Assembly (NCBI RefSeq): GCF_023015625.1
Contig: NZ_JALKAH010000005.1
Span: forward strand, 62,001 to 126,000
Reading direction: 5' to 3'
DNA: 64,000 nucleotides
From: Yoonia sp. F2084L
GTDB taxonomy: Bacteria; Pseudomonadota; Alphaproteobacteria; Rhodobacterales; Rhodobacteraceae
Both the position numbers and the translations under genes were made by a program. The notes below the pieces were generated by a model. The model was not told where the DNA came from and did no database searches. It worked only from the letters and a program-made list of their open reading frames with translations. The number at the start of each line of letters is the position of its first letter. The first letter of the stretch is position 1. Shown here in pieces: positions 27,121 to 36,391 of the stretch.

Positions 27121-28140
27121 TTAGCGGAAAGGTGGAGTGTAAAGCAGACCACCGTCTGTCCACTGCGCGTTCAGACCGCGCGCCAGACCGATTGGTGTGT
27201 TCTCACCGATGTTCTTCTCGAACAGCTCACCATAGTTACCACCAACAGCAATCGCGTTCTTTGCCCAGTCTGCTTCCAGACCCAGCATCGCGCCAAGTTC
27301 ACCTTCGGTGCCCAGCAGGCGGTTCACTTCAGGGTTACCTGTTGGGGCCGCTGCCAGCTCTTCGATGTTGGCAGATGTGACACCCAGCTCTTCAGCTGCG
27401 ATCAGTGCGTTCAATGTCCAACGCACAATGTCACCCCAGTCGTTGTCGCCGTGGCGGACAAGCGGGCCGAGTGGCTCTTTTGAGATAATCTCTGGCAACA
27501 GAACGTGGTCGCCTGGGTTCTCGAAGGATGCACGTGTCGCAGCCAGACCGGATGCGTCAGTTGTGTAAACGTCACATGCGCCAGCAAGGTACTGAACCTG
27601 TGCTTCTGCGTTTGTTTCGATTGGAACCGGCTCATAGCTGATGCTGTTAGAACGGAAGAAATCCGCCAGGTTCAGCTCGGTTGTTGTACCTGTCTGGATG
27701 CAGACGGTCGCGCCATCAAGCTCTTTCGCTGAAGAGACACCAAGATCGCGTGGCACCATGAAGCCTTGGCCGTCATAGTAGTTGATACCTGTGAATTCGA
27801 ACTTCAGGTCAACGTCACGGCTGAATGTCCATGTTGTGTTACGTGCCAACACGTCGATTTCGCCGGAAGCCAGCGAAGTAAAGCGTGTCTTACCGGTTGT
27901 CGGTACGAACTCGACAGCGTCGCCGTCGCCAAGAACAGCGGCTGCAACAGCGCGGCAAACACCAACGTCAAAACCAGTCCATACGCCGTTCGCATCGGGG
28001 GATGCAAAGCCGACCAAGCCGGTTGTTACGCCACAGTTCAACACGCCACGTTCTTTGACGTCATCCAACGTCGCTGCCGATGCCATGCTTGCGGCAAGAC
28101 CAGCAACAGTCAGTGCGCCGTAAAATGCGGTTTTTTTCAT
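27121..28140 (-). CDS. bztA: Amino-acid ABC transporter substrate-binding protein BztA
   Basis: Periplasmic receptor for glutamate, glutamine, aspartate and asparagine. From ATG 28140 (AGAGG five bases upstream) it has 339 residues with a signal peptide ending GLAASMASA. The ligand fold shows RGVLNCGVTTGLVGFASPD, WTGFDVGVCRAVAAAVLGD and the TTWTFSRDVDLKFEFTGINYYDGQGF region typical of AapJ/BztA. The longer frame to 28182 has no ribosome site. Confidence 0.93.
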   Translation of the reverse strand: MKKTAFYGALTVAGLAASMASAATLDDVKERGVLNCGVTTGLVGFASPDANGVWTGFDVGVCRAVAAAVLGDGDAVEFVPTTGKTRFTSLASGEIDVLARNTTWTFSRDVDLKFEFTGINYYDGQGFMVPRDLGVSSAKELDGATVCIQTGTTTELNLADFFRSNSISYEPVPIETNAEAQVQYLAGACDVYTTDASGLAATRASFENPGDHVLLPEIISKEPLGPLVRHGDNDWGDIVRWTLNALIAAEELGVTSANIEELAAAPTGNPEVNRLLGTEGELGAMLGLEADWAKNAIAVGGNYGELFEKNIGENTPIGLARGLNAQWTDGGLLYTPPFR

Positions 28141-28357
28141 TTTTACCTCTTCCTGAGTTTCCACCCAACTTTGGGTGGCCAATTTTTTATCCCGTCCCGA
28201 TAGACAGTCACGATGAATGAGCGGGATCCTCCCATCTCAATGCGCCAAGACTTTGTTTATTCGCCGGTAGAGTCAAGGGTGAGTGGCGCAAAACACTGTG
28301 CAATTGCCGCAAAATCAGGCGGTTTTTGAGTGTTTGCCGCGAAACGAACTGTTTCCT

Positions 28358-29068
28358 CTAAGCGGTGGCCAAGCGGTAAAAGCGTGCAGCATCGAAAAAT
28401 GCGTCTCGCTTGACGGCTTCCGCTAGGGTAGCTTCTTCGTCTTCGCCCCATTGCTCAATTTGCCAATGCTCATCTATGCGCGAAAGCAGCCAGGCTTTTT
28501 CAACCGAGATGGCATCTTTGGTGATCGCCAAGGCAAGGATCAAAGACCCCGAAATGCTGATCAGATCATGTACGGCGGCCAGAGCAAAATCGTCGAATGC
28601 CGCGACCTGAGCTTCCAGTCTTTGCAGCGCGTCGGGCTTTTGCGTCACATGCATCACCCCTTCCCCCACGAAAAGCCGCGCATTCAGTGTCTCGGCGGCC
28701 CAATCCAGCATTGGATCCCAGCCTTCTGCCTGTCGCTGGATCAGGCCCTCTGGCCCAGCGGCGCGGTAGCACAACAAATCGCTGTCCCCATATTCAGACA
28801 GCAGACTGACCACCTCAGCGCGTTGGGTGCGGACCTTATCAATTGCCGCATTCGCGCCACGCGTGACTGGCATCGTGCGTGGATCAACCAACTCTTTCTG
28901 CGCATCCCATTCGCGCGCGACCGCTTCTGCCATCGCAATCGTTGGCATGGTCAATGGGGCCTTGGCGGGTGTGCGCACCGGGCGCTCATCCAACAACACC
29001 GTAAACCCGCCCTCACAAGGGCCAGCCAGGGCCGTTTTCCAAAAGCGTTTTGGTTTCCAGTCACTCAT
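28358..29068 (-). CDS. ATP12 family F1-ATPase assembly chaperone
   Basis: This 236-residue protein has the ATP12 pattern: KPKRFWKTA at the start, FTVLLDERPVRTPAKAPL, AVAREWDAQKELVDPRTMPVTR, then LLCYRA and the conserved Trp-Asp of WDPMLDWA. In mitochondria, ATP12 holds the ATPase alpha subunit before assembly. Alphaproteobacteria keep the ancestral gene. It follows a HAD phosphatase gene by 3 bp, in a run usual for Rhodobacterales. Confidence 0.93.
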   Translation of the reverse strand: MSDWKPKRFWKTALAGPCEGGFTVLLDERPVRTPAKAPLTMPTIAMAEAVAREWDAQKELVDPRTMPVTRGANAAIDKVRTQRAEVVSLLSEYGDSDLLCYRAAGPEGLIQRQAEGWDPMLDWAAETLNARLFVGEGVMHVTQKPDALQRLEAQVAAFDDFALAAVHDLISISGSLILALAITKDAISVEKAWLLSRIDEHWQIEQWGEDEEATLAEAVKRDAFFDAARFYRLATA

Positions 29069-29071
29069 CGC

Positions 29072-29737
29072 TCAAGACCCTATCAACTGGTCGACAGCAC
29101 CCGCGAGCGCCGCAAAATCCTCAATCATCGCATCAGCTTGCAGGGCCTCGGCGGCGTGATAGCCCCACGTCACCCCGATTTTCTTGATCCCCGCCGCACG
29201 CGCCATATCCATATCAAAGGTCGTATCGCCCAACATGACGGACCGTTGTGGCGCGACACCCGTTTCATTCAACGCCGTCAGGATCATCGAAGGGTTCGGC
29301 TTCGACGGATGATGATCCGCCACCTGTTCGGAATGAAACACACCCGTCAGCCCATGCCGTTCCAGCACCTTATCCAGCCCGCGCCGGGACTTGCCTGTCG
29401 CAACAGCCAACAAGGTGTTGTCCTGTGCGCGCAAGATATCCAAAGCATCCTGCGCGCCGGGGAAAAGCGGACCCATTTCCCGATTGTCCGTGCGCAACTG
29501 CATGAAAGACGCCTTGTAAGCCTCAACCAACCGCGCGCGCTGCGCCGCATCCGCGTCAGGACACAGCGCATGAAACGCCTCGGCCAGTGACAGACCCACA
29601 ATCGACAAAACGGTCGTCCGGTTGGGCAAATCCAAGCCTTCAGATTGAAACGCCAAAGTCATCGCCGCCATAATCTCGGCCTGACTGTCGACGAGCGTGC
29701 CGTCCACGTCAAAGATCACTAGCCGCAAGTCACTCAT
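29072..29737 (-). CDS. HAD family hydrolase, phosphoglycolate phosphatase-like
   Basis: HAD subfamily I phosphatase of 221 residues. The nucleophile motif FDVDGTLVDS, a helical cap, the Lys in HPSKPNP and the acidic motif VMLGDTTFDMDMARAAG are present. Substrates of such Gph/NagD-like enzymes are small phosphate esters; which one is not clear. The longest frame (to 29776) overlaps rluC widely. The ATG at 29737 (MSDLRLV) gives the family start and an 8-base overlap. Confidence 0.88.
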   Translation of the reverse strand: MSDLRLVIFDVDGTLVDSQAEIMAAMTLAFQSEGLDLPNRTTVLSIVGLSLAEAFHALCPDADAAQRARLVEAYKASFMQLRTDNREMGPLFPGAQDALDILRAQDNTLLAVATGKSRRGLDKVLERHGLTGVFHSEQVADHHPSKPNPSMILTALNETGVAPQRSVMLGDTTFDMDMARAAGIKKIGVTWGYHAAEALQADAMIEDFAALAGAVDQLIGS

Positions 29738-30785
29738 CGGGCATATTGAACGGATCAACAGGGGCGTGGCCCACAACCCAGCCCACGAAATCCCATGTAT
29801 TCTGCATATGCTCTGGCAACGGGGCTGTCAGATGCAATGTCGCCCCCGTGGCCGGATGCTCAATCGTCAGGCTGCGAGCATGCAGATGCAGCTTGCGGCC
29901 AATCTCGCTGCCCATGCCGGCACCCCAGCCATCGCCAAGGTTTTCCTGACCAGAGCCACCGTATTTGCCATCACCGACAATCGGATGCCCGATCTCGGCC
30001 ATATGCGCGCGCAACTGGTGGGTGCGGCCTGTAATCGGGACCAGCGCGCACCATGCCGCGCGGCTGGCCAGCGTATCCATCACCGCATAATCGCTGGTCG
30101 CGCGCTTTGCGCCTTCAACGCTGTCGAGGTCGCGCGGATGCACACAGCGCATCTTTTCATTCTCGCCGCCACGACCATGGCCGGGGGCCTTGACCAAGCC
30201 GTATTTGATGGTCCCTGCACGCGGATGCGGGACACCCGCGACAGCCGCCCAATAAATCTTGCGCGTCTCACGGTGTTTGAGGTTCTCGGTCAACTGCTTT
30301 GCCATCATGCGGGTGCGGGCCAGCAGCAAAACACCTGAGGTATCCTTATCAAGACGATGTACCAAGCGCGGCTTTTCGTCGTAATCAAACATCAACGCCT
30401 CAGCGAGACCATCCACATGGCGGATGGTATTCGTCCCCCCCTGCGTCGCCAAACCATGTGGCTTGTTGATCGCGATGATATGGTCGTCTTTGTAAATCAC
30501 ACAGGACTGGATCAGCTTGGCGTCTGCCTTGGTGACACCATGTTTGGCCAGCGACGCCGCTGCGGCGGCCTCTTCCTCGGTCGGTAATGGTGGAATACGG
30601 ACCTTCTGACCGACCTCAACGCGAGAGTTCGATTTCACGCGGCCGCCATCCACGCGCACCTCACCCTTGCGGCACATCTTTTCGATGCGTCCTTGGGTCA
30701 GATGCGGGAACAACCGGCGCAGATAGCGATCAAGTCGCTGGTCGCCATCATCAGGGCCGATCACCCGTGTTTGCACGCCGCTCAT
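29730..30785 (-). CDS. rluC: 23S rRNA pseudouridine synthase RluC/D family
   Basis: 351-residue enzyme that makes pseudouridine in large-subunit rRNA. It has an N-terminal S4 RNA-binding domain (LDRYLRRLFPHLTQGRIEKMCRKG) and a catalytic core with VHRLDKDTSGVLLLA, where Asp is the nucleophile. The frame extends to 31004, but ATG 30785 overlaps the crcB stop by four bases and gives the family start. Confidence 0.9.
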   Translation of the reverse strand: MSGVQTRVIGPDDGDQRLDRYLRRLFPHLTQGRIEKMCRKGEVRVDGGRVKSNSRVEVGQKVRIPPLPTEEEAAAAASLAKHGVTKADAKLIQSCVIYKDDHIIAINKPHGLATQGGTNTIRHVDGLAEALMFDYDEKPRLVHRLDKDTSGVLLLARTRMMAKQLTENLKHRETRKIYWAAVAGVPHPRAGTIKYGLVKAPGHGRGGENEKMRCVHPRDLDSVEGAKRATSDYAVMDTLASRAAWCALVPITGRTHQLRAHMAEIGHPIVGDGKYGGSGQENLGDGWGAGMGSEIGRKLHLHARSLTIEHPATGATLHLTAPLPEHMQNTWDFVGWVVGHAPVDPFNMPDE

Positions 30786-31141
30786 GGTGTCATTCCTTTG
30801 GCTAGCCACAAACCTGCGGCACATGCGAGAATTGAGAGGACAACAGAGGCCATAACATAGCCGCCCGCCGCCGTGATGCGGCCCGCCTCGACCAGGCGCA
30901 GCGTGTCCAGCGAAAAGGCCGAAAAGGTCGTGAACCCACCCAGCAGACCAGTCATCACGAAGGGCAGCCAATGCTGCAATCCGCGCGCTGCCAGCAAGAC
31001 CCAAAGCAAGCCTATGGCGAAAGACCCGATGACATTGACCGCGAGCGTGCCTATCGGGAAAGCCACGGCCAGCCCGACAAGGTAACGCAGCACAGCGCCC
31101 AAAGCCCCGCCAAGGGCAACAGAGATTACAGGTGTCATCAT
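30782..31141 (-). CDS. crcB: Fluoride channel CrcB/Fluc
   Basis: 119-residue protein with four hydrophobic segments. It matches the CrcB start GGALGAVLRYLVG and the core GLLGGFTTFSAFSLDTLRL with the conserved Phe ladder. It exports fluoride as a dual-topology dimer. Start at 31141 or 31138 (two Met). No fluoride riboswitch is seen upstream; the gene sits inside a run with rarA and rluC. Confidence 0.93.
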   Translation of the reverse strand: MMTPVISVALGGALGAVLRYLVGLAVAFPIGTLAVNVIGSFAIGLLWVLLAARGLQHWLPFVMTGLLGGFTTFSAFSLDTLRLVEAGRITAAGGYVMASVVLSILACAAGLWLAKGMTP

Positions 31142-31172
31142 GCGGGTGCTGTGGCGGTTCGCTGCGGGATTG

Positions 31173-32483
31173 TCAATTCTTGCCACGCTTGGCACGCAGG
31201 CCCGCAAAGAAATCAACGCGCTTTTTCAACTCGCGCTCAAACCCACGATCAACGGGGATGTAATAGACGCCGCGCTTCATCGTCTCGGGGAAGTAGTTTT
31301 GGCCGCTGAACCCGTCCTCGGCGTCATGGTCATAGTTATAGCCTGCGCCAAACCCTTGCTCTTTCATCAGCGTCGTCGGCGCGTTCAGAATATGCGCTGG
31401 CGGCGGCTCTGACCCTGTCTGCTTGGCCGCCGCAACGGCACCCTTATAGGCCACATACGTCGCGTTCGATTTCGGCGCGAGCGCAAGGTAAGTCACCGCC
31501 TGCGCCAGTGCCAATTCACCCTCAGGCGACCCCAAGCGCTCATACGTCTCCCAAGACTGCAAACACACCGCCTGTGCCTGTGGATCGGCCAACCCGATAT
31601 CCTCAACCGCCATGCGCGTGATACGGCGGGCCAGAAAACGAGGGTCTTCACCGCCCGCAAGCATACGCGCGAACCAGTACAAGGCCGCATCAGGATCAGA
31701 CCCGCGCACAGATTTATGCAAGGCGCTGATCAGTTTGTAATGCTCATCACCCGACTTGTCGTATTTCACTGCACGCTTCATCAATCGCTTTGTCAGGTCA
31801 TCGACCGTTAGCTTGGCATCGGTTTTCCAAGCCGCGATCTGTTCAATCAAGTTCAACAGCGCCCGACCATCGCCATCAGCCATCCCCAGCAGCGCTTCAC
31901 GCGCGGAACCATCCAGAGGAAGCGGTTTGCCCAGCTCTTTCTCAGCCCGCTGCGCCAGCAATTCGAGATCCTTGAGGTCCAGCCGGGTGAGGATAAACAC
32001 CTGAGAGCGGCTCAACACAGCCGCATTCAACTCAAAGCTTGGGTTCTCGGTCGTGGCCCCGACCAGCAGGATCGTGCCGTCCTCCATATAAGGCAGAAAC
32101 CCGTCCTGCTGCGCTTTGTTAAAGCGGTGGATTTCATCCACGAAAAGCAGTGTGCCTTTGCCGTTCTGACGACGCATCTTGGCGGCTTCGAACACCTTGC
32201 GCAGATCGGGAACACCCGTAAAAATCGCGCTGATCTGGACAAAATGCAGATCGGTCTCGTCGGCCAGCAACCGCGCGATGGTCGTCTTGCCTACACCGGG
32301 TGGACCCCAAAAGATCAGGGACGAAAGCGAGCCAGAGGCCAACATCGTGCCCAACGGCGCATCCGCGCCCAACACTTGTTGCTGGCCAATGACTTCGGCC
32401 AAAGTTTTTGGGCGCAGTCGGTCCGCCAGCGGGCGCGGGCCTGCGGGTGTATCTGTCGGTGTGCTGTCAAAAAGGTCGGCCAA
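31173..32483 (-). CDS. rarA: Replication-associated recombination protein RarA (MgsA)
   Basis: AAA+ ATPase of 436 residues acting at stalled replication forks. Walker A GPPGVGKTT, Walker B LFVDEIHRFNKAQQD and the C-terminal tetramer domain (YDHDAEDGFSGQNYFP) are intact. It resembles clamp-loader subunits. It lies between the dioxygenase gene (4 bp gap) and crcB. Confidence 0.95.
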   Translation of the reverse strand: MADLFDSTPTDTPAGPRPLADRLRPKTLAEVIGQQQVLGADAPLGTMLASGSLSSLIFWGPPGVGKTTIARLLADETDLHFVQISAIFTGVPDLRKVFEAAKMRRQNGKGTLLFVDEIHRFNKAQQDGFLPYMEDGTILLVGATTENPSFELNAAVLSRSQVFILTRLDLKDLELLAQRAEKELGKPLPLDGSAREALLGMADGDGRALLNLIEQIAAWKTDAKLTVDDLTKRLMKRAVKYDKSGDEHYKLISALHKSVRGSDPDAALYWFARMLAGGEDPRFLARRITRMAVEDIGLADPQAQAVCLQSWETYERLGSPEGELALAQAVTYLALAPKSNATYVAYKGAVAAAKQTGSEPPPAHILNAPTTLMKEQGFGAGYNYDHDAEDGFSGQNYFPETMKRGVYYIPVDRGFERELKKRVDFFAGLRAKRGKN

Positions 32484-32487
32484 GTGG

Positions 32488-33543
32488 TCAATCCAATGGG
32501 GCGTGCAGTTTGGTCTGCGCCGTCACAATACCACCCCGGTTGCCAATCTCAATCGACCCATAGCGTTGCTTGAAACTGCCCGGCAACACGCGGTCCCCAG
32601 GTAATGATAGCCACAGGCGCAGCAAATGGCGGCGTTTGTCAGGATCAGGCCAATCCACAAATCCTGTGCGGTCATGCAATTGAGAATGATTATAGACAAA
32701 CTGCATATCGCCCGGCTGCAAACGCATCCCAAAGTGCAATTCTGGATCATTGGCCAGCGCATCAAACATATCCAGCGCTTCTACATGCGCTGGCGTCAAC
32801 TTTAGCGCCCCCTCAAACCGCTGCGCACTGTCGATGTACTGACGCTGATAAAACACCGTGAGCTTGCCATCGTGCCAGCTGAGCGGCGGTATTTCCATGT
32901 AAGGCTTTGCACCTTCTGGCACCTCACCGCGCCTGTCAGTTGCGATTGGATCAAAGAGCAGCGCAAGCAAATCAGGGCGTTGGGCCCGCATGCGGTTGTA
33001 GATCGAAACGGCACTGACCAGCAGCGACAGCCCGCCTTCTTGCGCATCTTGCAGGCAAATCAAGCCAACGGCATCAGCGCTATCTGTGTGGAAAGTCTGG
33101 CGTTGCGATGTTTGATAAATCCGAGTGTTCGTATCGGCAGCGTCTGCCCCGGTATCACGTACATGGCCCAAAATATGGCCCGCAGCATTCTGTGACCGGG
33201 CACTGCCAAGATGCGCACCGATGCCGCAGAAAATCGTCGCGGCCATTTCGCGGGATGTATTGATCACATCCAAGCCGCGTAGAACCTCTACTCCGGTGCC
33301 ATGGATCAGCTGTGTCCGAAGCTTTGCCAAATGCGAGGCAAAAACGGGCAGCGGGAAGTCGGCAGCGGTGATTTCACCAATGGCTTTCCCGAGGCTAAGA
33401 AAATGGGTCGCCGCCTGATGCAGGTCGACCAACACATCGGGCGTCAGATCAACCAGCCAGCGGTCCGGATTGGCCGCCATCTCAGCCCCGATCCAAGCGG
33501 AGGGGCTTTCAATACGGTCTGGGATCGCGTCCAAAACTGACAT
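32488..33543 (-). CDS. TauD/TfdA family Fe(II)/2-oxoglutarate dioxygenase
   Basis: 351-residue non-haem iron oxygenase. The metal motif HTDSAD (H-x-D) is at about residue 165. The distal His is in YNHSQLHDRTGF, and the 2-oxoglutarate-binding Arg is in RRHLLRLWLS. The substrate is unknown; relatives act on taurine, quaternary amines or amino acids. ATG 33543 follows GAGAGGAAAG and is preferred to the distant longer start at 33612. Confidence 0.85.
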   Translation of the reverse strand: MSVLDAIPDRIESPSAWIGAEMAANPDRWLVDLTPDVLVDLHQAATHFLSLGKAIGEITAADFPLPVFASHLAKLRTQLIHGTGVEVLRGLDVINTSREMAATIFCGIGAHLGSARSQNAAGHILGHVRDTGADAADTNTRIYQTSQRQTFHTDSADAVGLICLQDAQEGGLSLLVSAVSIYNRMRAQRPDLLALLFDPIATDRRGEVPEGAKPYMEIPPLSWHDGKLTVFYQRQYIDSAQRFEGALKLTPAHVEALDMFDALANDPELHFGMRLQPGDMQFVYNHSQLHDRTGFVDWPDPDKRRHLLRLWLSLPGDRVLPGSFKQRYGSIEIGNRGGIVTAQTKLHAPLD

Positions 33544-33613
33544 CAGATTTCTTTCCTCTCGCATTAAGGTTGCGACAGTCACAACCTTTGAGCAACCCAT
33601 CATAAGCCCCAAA

Positions 33614-33646
33614 GAAAAAGCCCCCCGCTGCAGTCAACGAGGGGCT
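33614..33646 (-). terminator. Intrinsic terminator after rplQ (end of the alpha operon)
   Basis: On the minus strand AGCCCCTCG pairs with CGGGGGGCT across an 11-nt loop and is followed by TTTTTC. It lies 25 bp after the rplQ stop and closes the whole ribosomal block. Confidence 0.85.
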
Positions 33647-33670
33647 CAATTCTTTGCGCTGCTGAAAGAT

Positions 33671-34090
33671 TTACTCTTCCACAGCCTCATACTCGGTCAA
33701 GCGCGCCTTGTCAGCCGCGCCTTTGGCGTCGACGTCGCGGTCGACGAATTCGATGATCGCCATCGGCGCCATATCACCGTAGCGGAAGCCCGCTTTGATA
33801 ATGCGGACATAGCCGCCCTGACGCTCTTTGTAGCGGGGACCAATGACGTCGAACAATTTCTGTGCGTGCATTGCCTGCTTCAGCTGCGCGTTGGCCTGAC
33901 GGCGGGCGTGGTCGTCGCCGCGCTTGCCCAATGTGACAAGCTTTTCAACGATCCGGCGCAATTCTTTGGCCTTTGGCAATGTTGTTTTGATCTGCTCATG
34001 TTCAATGAGCGAGCCTGCCATGTTCGCGAACAGCGCTTTGCGGTGCTCATGTGTGCGGTTTAGGCGGCGGTAACCTCTTGCGTGACGCAT
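33671..34090 (-). CDS. rplQ: 50S ribosomal protein L17
   Basis: 139-residue L17, which binds 23S rRNA near the exit tunnel. Typical start [21 protein letters not shown] and core [21 protein letters not shown]. An acidic tail replaces the short end of enteric L17. Last gene of the alpha operon, with 139 bp between it and rpoA. Confidence 0.97.
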   Translation of the reverse strand: MRHARGYRRLNRTHEHRKALFANMAGSLIEHEQIKTTLPKAKELRRIVEKLVTLGKRGDDHARRQANAQLKQAMHAQKLFDVIGPRYKERQGGYVRIIKAGFRYGDMAPMAIIEFVDRDVDAKGAADKARLTEYEAVEE

Positions 34091-34200
34091 GTGATAGTCT
34101 CCATTTTGTATTAGGATGGGCCTATGCGATGCGTGTCGCTGGCTCCGTTAGTGGGGCGGGATTGCCCAAGGTTTTCCCCGTATACAGACGGGCATTTGGT

Positions 34201-34226
34201 GTAAGGTGGGTTTAAACCCACCTTAC
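34201..34226. repeat. Perfect 26-bp palindrome between rpoA and rplQ
   Basis: Arms GTAAGGTGG/CCACCTTAC around GTTTAAAC form a perfect dyad three bases after the rpoA stop. The same arms, with a different centre, occur at 40570-40595. It belongs to the short palindrome family spread over this region and may shape the mRNA end. Confidence 0.85.
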
Positions 34227-34229
34227 GTT

Positions 34230-35246
34230 TTAAAACTGGTCTTCGAACTTCTTCGCCAGATCTTCGATGTTGTCTGGTGGCCAGTCCTCGACGTCCATGC
34301 CAAGGTGCAGACCCATGCCCGACAGCACTTCTTTGATCTCGTTCAAAGACTTGCGGCCAAAGTTTGGGGTGCGCAGCATTTCTGCTTCGGTCTTCTGGAT
34401 CAGATCGCCGATGTAGACGATGTTGTCGTTCTTGAGGCAGTTTGCCGAACGGACAGACAGTTCCAGCTCGTCCACTTTCTTGAGTAGAAGCGGGTTGAAC
34501 TCTAGACCGTCGTCATCCTGACCTGCAGTTGCGGACTCAGGCTCATCAAAGTTGACGAAGATGGACAGTTGATCCTGCAGGATGCGGGCAGCATAAGCGA
34601 CCGCATCATCAGGTGTCAGCGACCCATCGGTTTCAACCTTCATGGTCAGCTTGTCATAATCCAGCACCTGACCTTCACGGGTCGGCTGCACGTCATAGCT
34701 GACTTTCTTGACAGGCGAGTAGATTGCATCGACGGACATCATGCCGATCGGTGCATCTTCTGGCTTGTTCTTGTCGGCCGCAACATAGCCCTTACCGGTG
34801 TTGACGGTCAGTTCCATGTACAGGTCTGCACCATCATCAAGGTGACAGATCACGTGGTCCTTGTTGAGAACCTCGATACCCGCCGTCTCGCTGATATCGG
34901 CGGCTGTCACAACGCCCGGGCCCTTGGCCTGAACGGACAAACGCTTGGGGCCTTCAACTTCCATACGGATCGCAACACCTTTGAGGTTCAACACGATGTC
35001 GGTGACGTCTTCACGTACACCAGACACGGATGAAAACTCGTGCAGGACGTTGTCGATCTGAACGGCAGTGATGGCAGCACCCTGAAGGGATGACATCAAA
35101 ATGCGGCGCAGGGCGTTGCCCAGTGTCAAACCAAAGCCACGCTCAAGTGGTTCTGCAATGACGGTTGCCTGACGCGCGGGGTCGTTGCCCGGCTTAACTT
35201 CCAATTGAGTTGGCTTAATCAACTCAGCCCAGTTTTTGTGGATCAT
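34230..35246 (-). CDS. rpoA: RNA polymerase alpha subunit
   Basis: 338-residue alpha subunit, with the N-terminal assembly domain ([24 protein letters not shown]) and the C-terminal DNA-binding domain ([23 protein letters not shown]). The start MIHKNW at 35246 has GGAGGG four bases upstream; an in-frame ATG at 35258 overlaps that ribosome site and is not used. Confidence 0.98.
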   Translation of the reverse strand: MIHKNWAELIKPTQLEVKPGNDPARQATVIAEPLERGFGLTLGNALRRILMSSLQGAAITAVQIDNVLHEFSSVSGVREDVTDIVLNLKGVAIRMEVEGPKRLSVQAKGPGVVTAADISETAGIEVLNKDHVICHLDDGADLYMELTVNTGKGYVAADKNKPEDAPIGMMSVDAIYSPVKKVSYDVQPTREGQVLDYDKLTMKVETDGSLTPDDAVAYAARILQDQLSIFVNFDEPESATAGQDDDGLEFNPLLLKKVDELELSVRSANCLKNDNIVYIGDLIQKTEAEMLRTPNFGRKSLNEIKEVLSGMGLHLGMDVEDWPPDNIEDLAKKFEDQF

Positions 35247-35284
35247 ATGTCCCTCCATACTAGTCTGCCTTCATGTCCAAAAAG

Positions 35285-35348
35285 GCAAACGCCCGAGGTT
35301 AAAATGACGGATTGGGGCCATGCAAAAAGCATGACCCCAAGGCGTTTG
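35285..35348. repeat. Nested hairpin between rpsK and rpoA
   Basis: The inner stem TTGGGGcCATGC (35312-35323) pairs with GCATGaCCCCAA (35329-35340) over an AAAAA loop. An outer CAAACGCC/GGCGTTTG (35285-35292 with 35341-35348) extends it. There is no T-run, so it is more likely an mRNA processing or stability element, possibly an alpha-operon control site, than a terminator. Confidence 0.6.
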
Positions 35349-35355
35349 GGTGTAA

Positions 35356-35745
35356 TTAGACGCGGCGGCGCTTTGGGGGGCGGCAACCGTTGTGGGCCAT
35401 TGGGGTCACGTCACGGATAGATGTGATGTTGAACCCAACAGCGGCCAATGCGCGAAGCGCTGACTCACGACCGGAACCGGGGCCCTGCACTTCGACTTCC
35501 AGCGTTTTCACGCCGTGGTCTTGTGCTTTCTTGCCCGCATCCTCTGCAGCCATCTGGGCCGCATAAGGTGTGGATTTCCGCGAACCCTTGAAACCCATGG
35601 TGCCAGCGGACGACCATGCGATCGCGTTGCCCTGCACGTCAGAGATCAGGATTTTCGTGTTGTTGAAAGAAGAGTTCACATGCGCAACACCAGCTGCGAT
35701 GTTCTTGGAAACCTTCTTTTTGGTGCGTTTTGTATCACGTGCCAT
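35356..35745 (-). CDS. rpsK: 30S ribosomal protein S11
   Basis: 129-residue S11 of the small-subunit platform. Conserved [17 protein letters not shown] core (here [18 protein letters not shown]) and the ending [15 protein letters not shown]. Lies 14 bp from rpsM. Confidence 0.98.
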   Translation of the reverse strand: MARDTKRTKKKVSKNIAAGVAHVNSSFNNTKILISDVQGNAIAWSSAGTMGFKGSRKSTPYAAQMAAEDAGKKAQDHGVKTLEVEVQGPGSGRESALRALAAVGFNITSIRDVTPMAHNGCRPPKRRRV

Positions 35746-35759
35746 TGATCAAGCCTCCC

Positions 35760-36128
35760 TTATTTCTTCTTACCAGCAATGGCCTTTGCAGGGCCCTTGC
35801 GTGTACGCGCGTTTGTGGATGTACGCTGACCACGGACAGGAAGGTTACGACGGTGGCGCAGGCCACGGTAGCAACCAAGGTCCATCAGGCGCTTGATGTT
35901 CATCTGTGTGTCGCGACGCAGGTCACCTTCAACAGTCAGGTTGGCGTCGATGTATTCACGGATCGACAGCACTTCTGCATCAGAGAGCTGGTTAACACGA
36001 CGCGCGCGGTCGATCTTGACCGCTTCGCAGATTTCTTCGGCTTTGGCGTTGCCAATACCGGTGATGTAAGTGAGGGCGATTGGTACCCGCTTTGCAGTCG
36101 GGATGTTTACGCCGGCAATACGTGCCAC
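35760..36128 (-). CDS. rpsM: 30S ribosomal protein S13 (GTG start)
   Basis: 122-residue S13 of the small-subunit head; the ending [14 protein letters not shown] is typical. The family start [14 protein letters not shown] here follows GTG at 36128, with AAGGA nine bases upstream. An in-frame ATG at 36179 would add 17 residues with no counterpart in the family, so I reject it. Confidence 0.97.
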   Translation of the reverse strand: MARIAGVNIPTAKRVPIALTYITGIGNAKAEEICEAVKIDRARRVNQLSDAEVLSIREYIDANLTVEGDLRRDTQMNIKRLMDLGCYRGLRHRRNLPVRGQRTSTNARTRKGPAKAIAGKKK

Positions 36129-36287
36129 GTGTGCAATTCCTTTTCGTTGCGGGTCCGTCATTCCAGACCCTTTTTTCACAACGGAAGCCCGGACCTTTGA
36201 AGGGCGCCGGGCTGCGTCATATCGAGGTGTTCTGTGATGTCAGGGGGCGACCCTTAACCACAAATTGATTCCTTTGCAGGATGGCGC

Positions 36288-36316
36288 TGTTTAGGGGGCA
36301 TTTGAGGCATGGTCAA
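36288..36316 (-). promoter_or_regulatory. Predicted promoter of rpsM-rpsK-rpoA-rplQ
   Basis: The minus strand has TTGACC (36311-36316) and TAAACA (36288-36293) separated by 17 bp, 160 bp upstream of rpsM. The spacing equals that of the other ribosomal promoters in this window. Confidence 0.55.
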
Positions 36317-36334
36317 GCCACCCAACGCGGCGCA

Positions 36335-36386
36335 AAGGATTTTCTGGAAAATCCTTCTGTACAGAACAATTTTCGGCGAAAATTGT
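36335..36386. repeat. Two tandem palindromes after adk
   Basis: AAGGATTTTC-TG-GAAAATCCTT (36335-36356) and ACAATTTTC-GGC-GAAAATTGT (36366-36386) share a TTTTC/GAAAA core. They start five bases past the adk stop. They could end or protect the adk message; there is no T-run. Confidence 0.65.
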
Positions 36387-36391
36387 GCGCT

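Noticed and set aside
28451..29590. 379-codon open frame on the plus strand
   Set aside because: Antisense to the ATP12 and HAD genes, both with clear family motifs; no ribosome site or domain.
30782..31141. Fluoride riboswitch for crcB
   Set aside because: The gene lies within 32 bp of rarA in an operon, so there is no room for a leader.
36129..36179. Upstream ATG start for rpsM
   Set aside because: It adds 17 residues without any S13 counterpart; the GTG at 36128 has a ribosome site and gives the exact family length.
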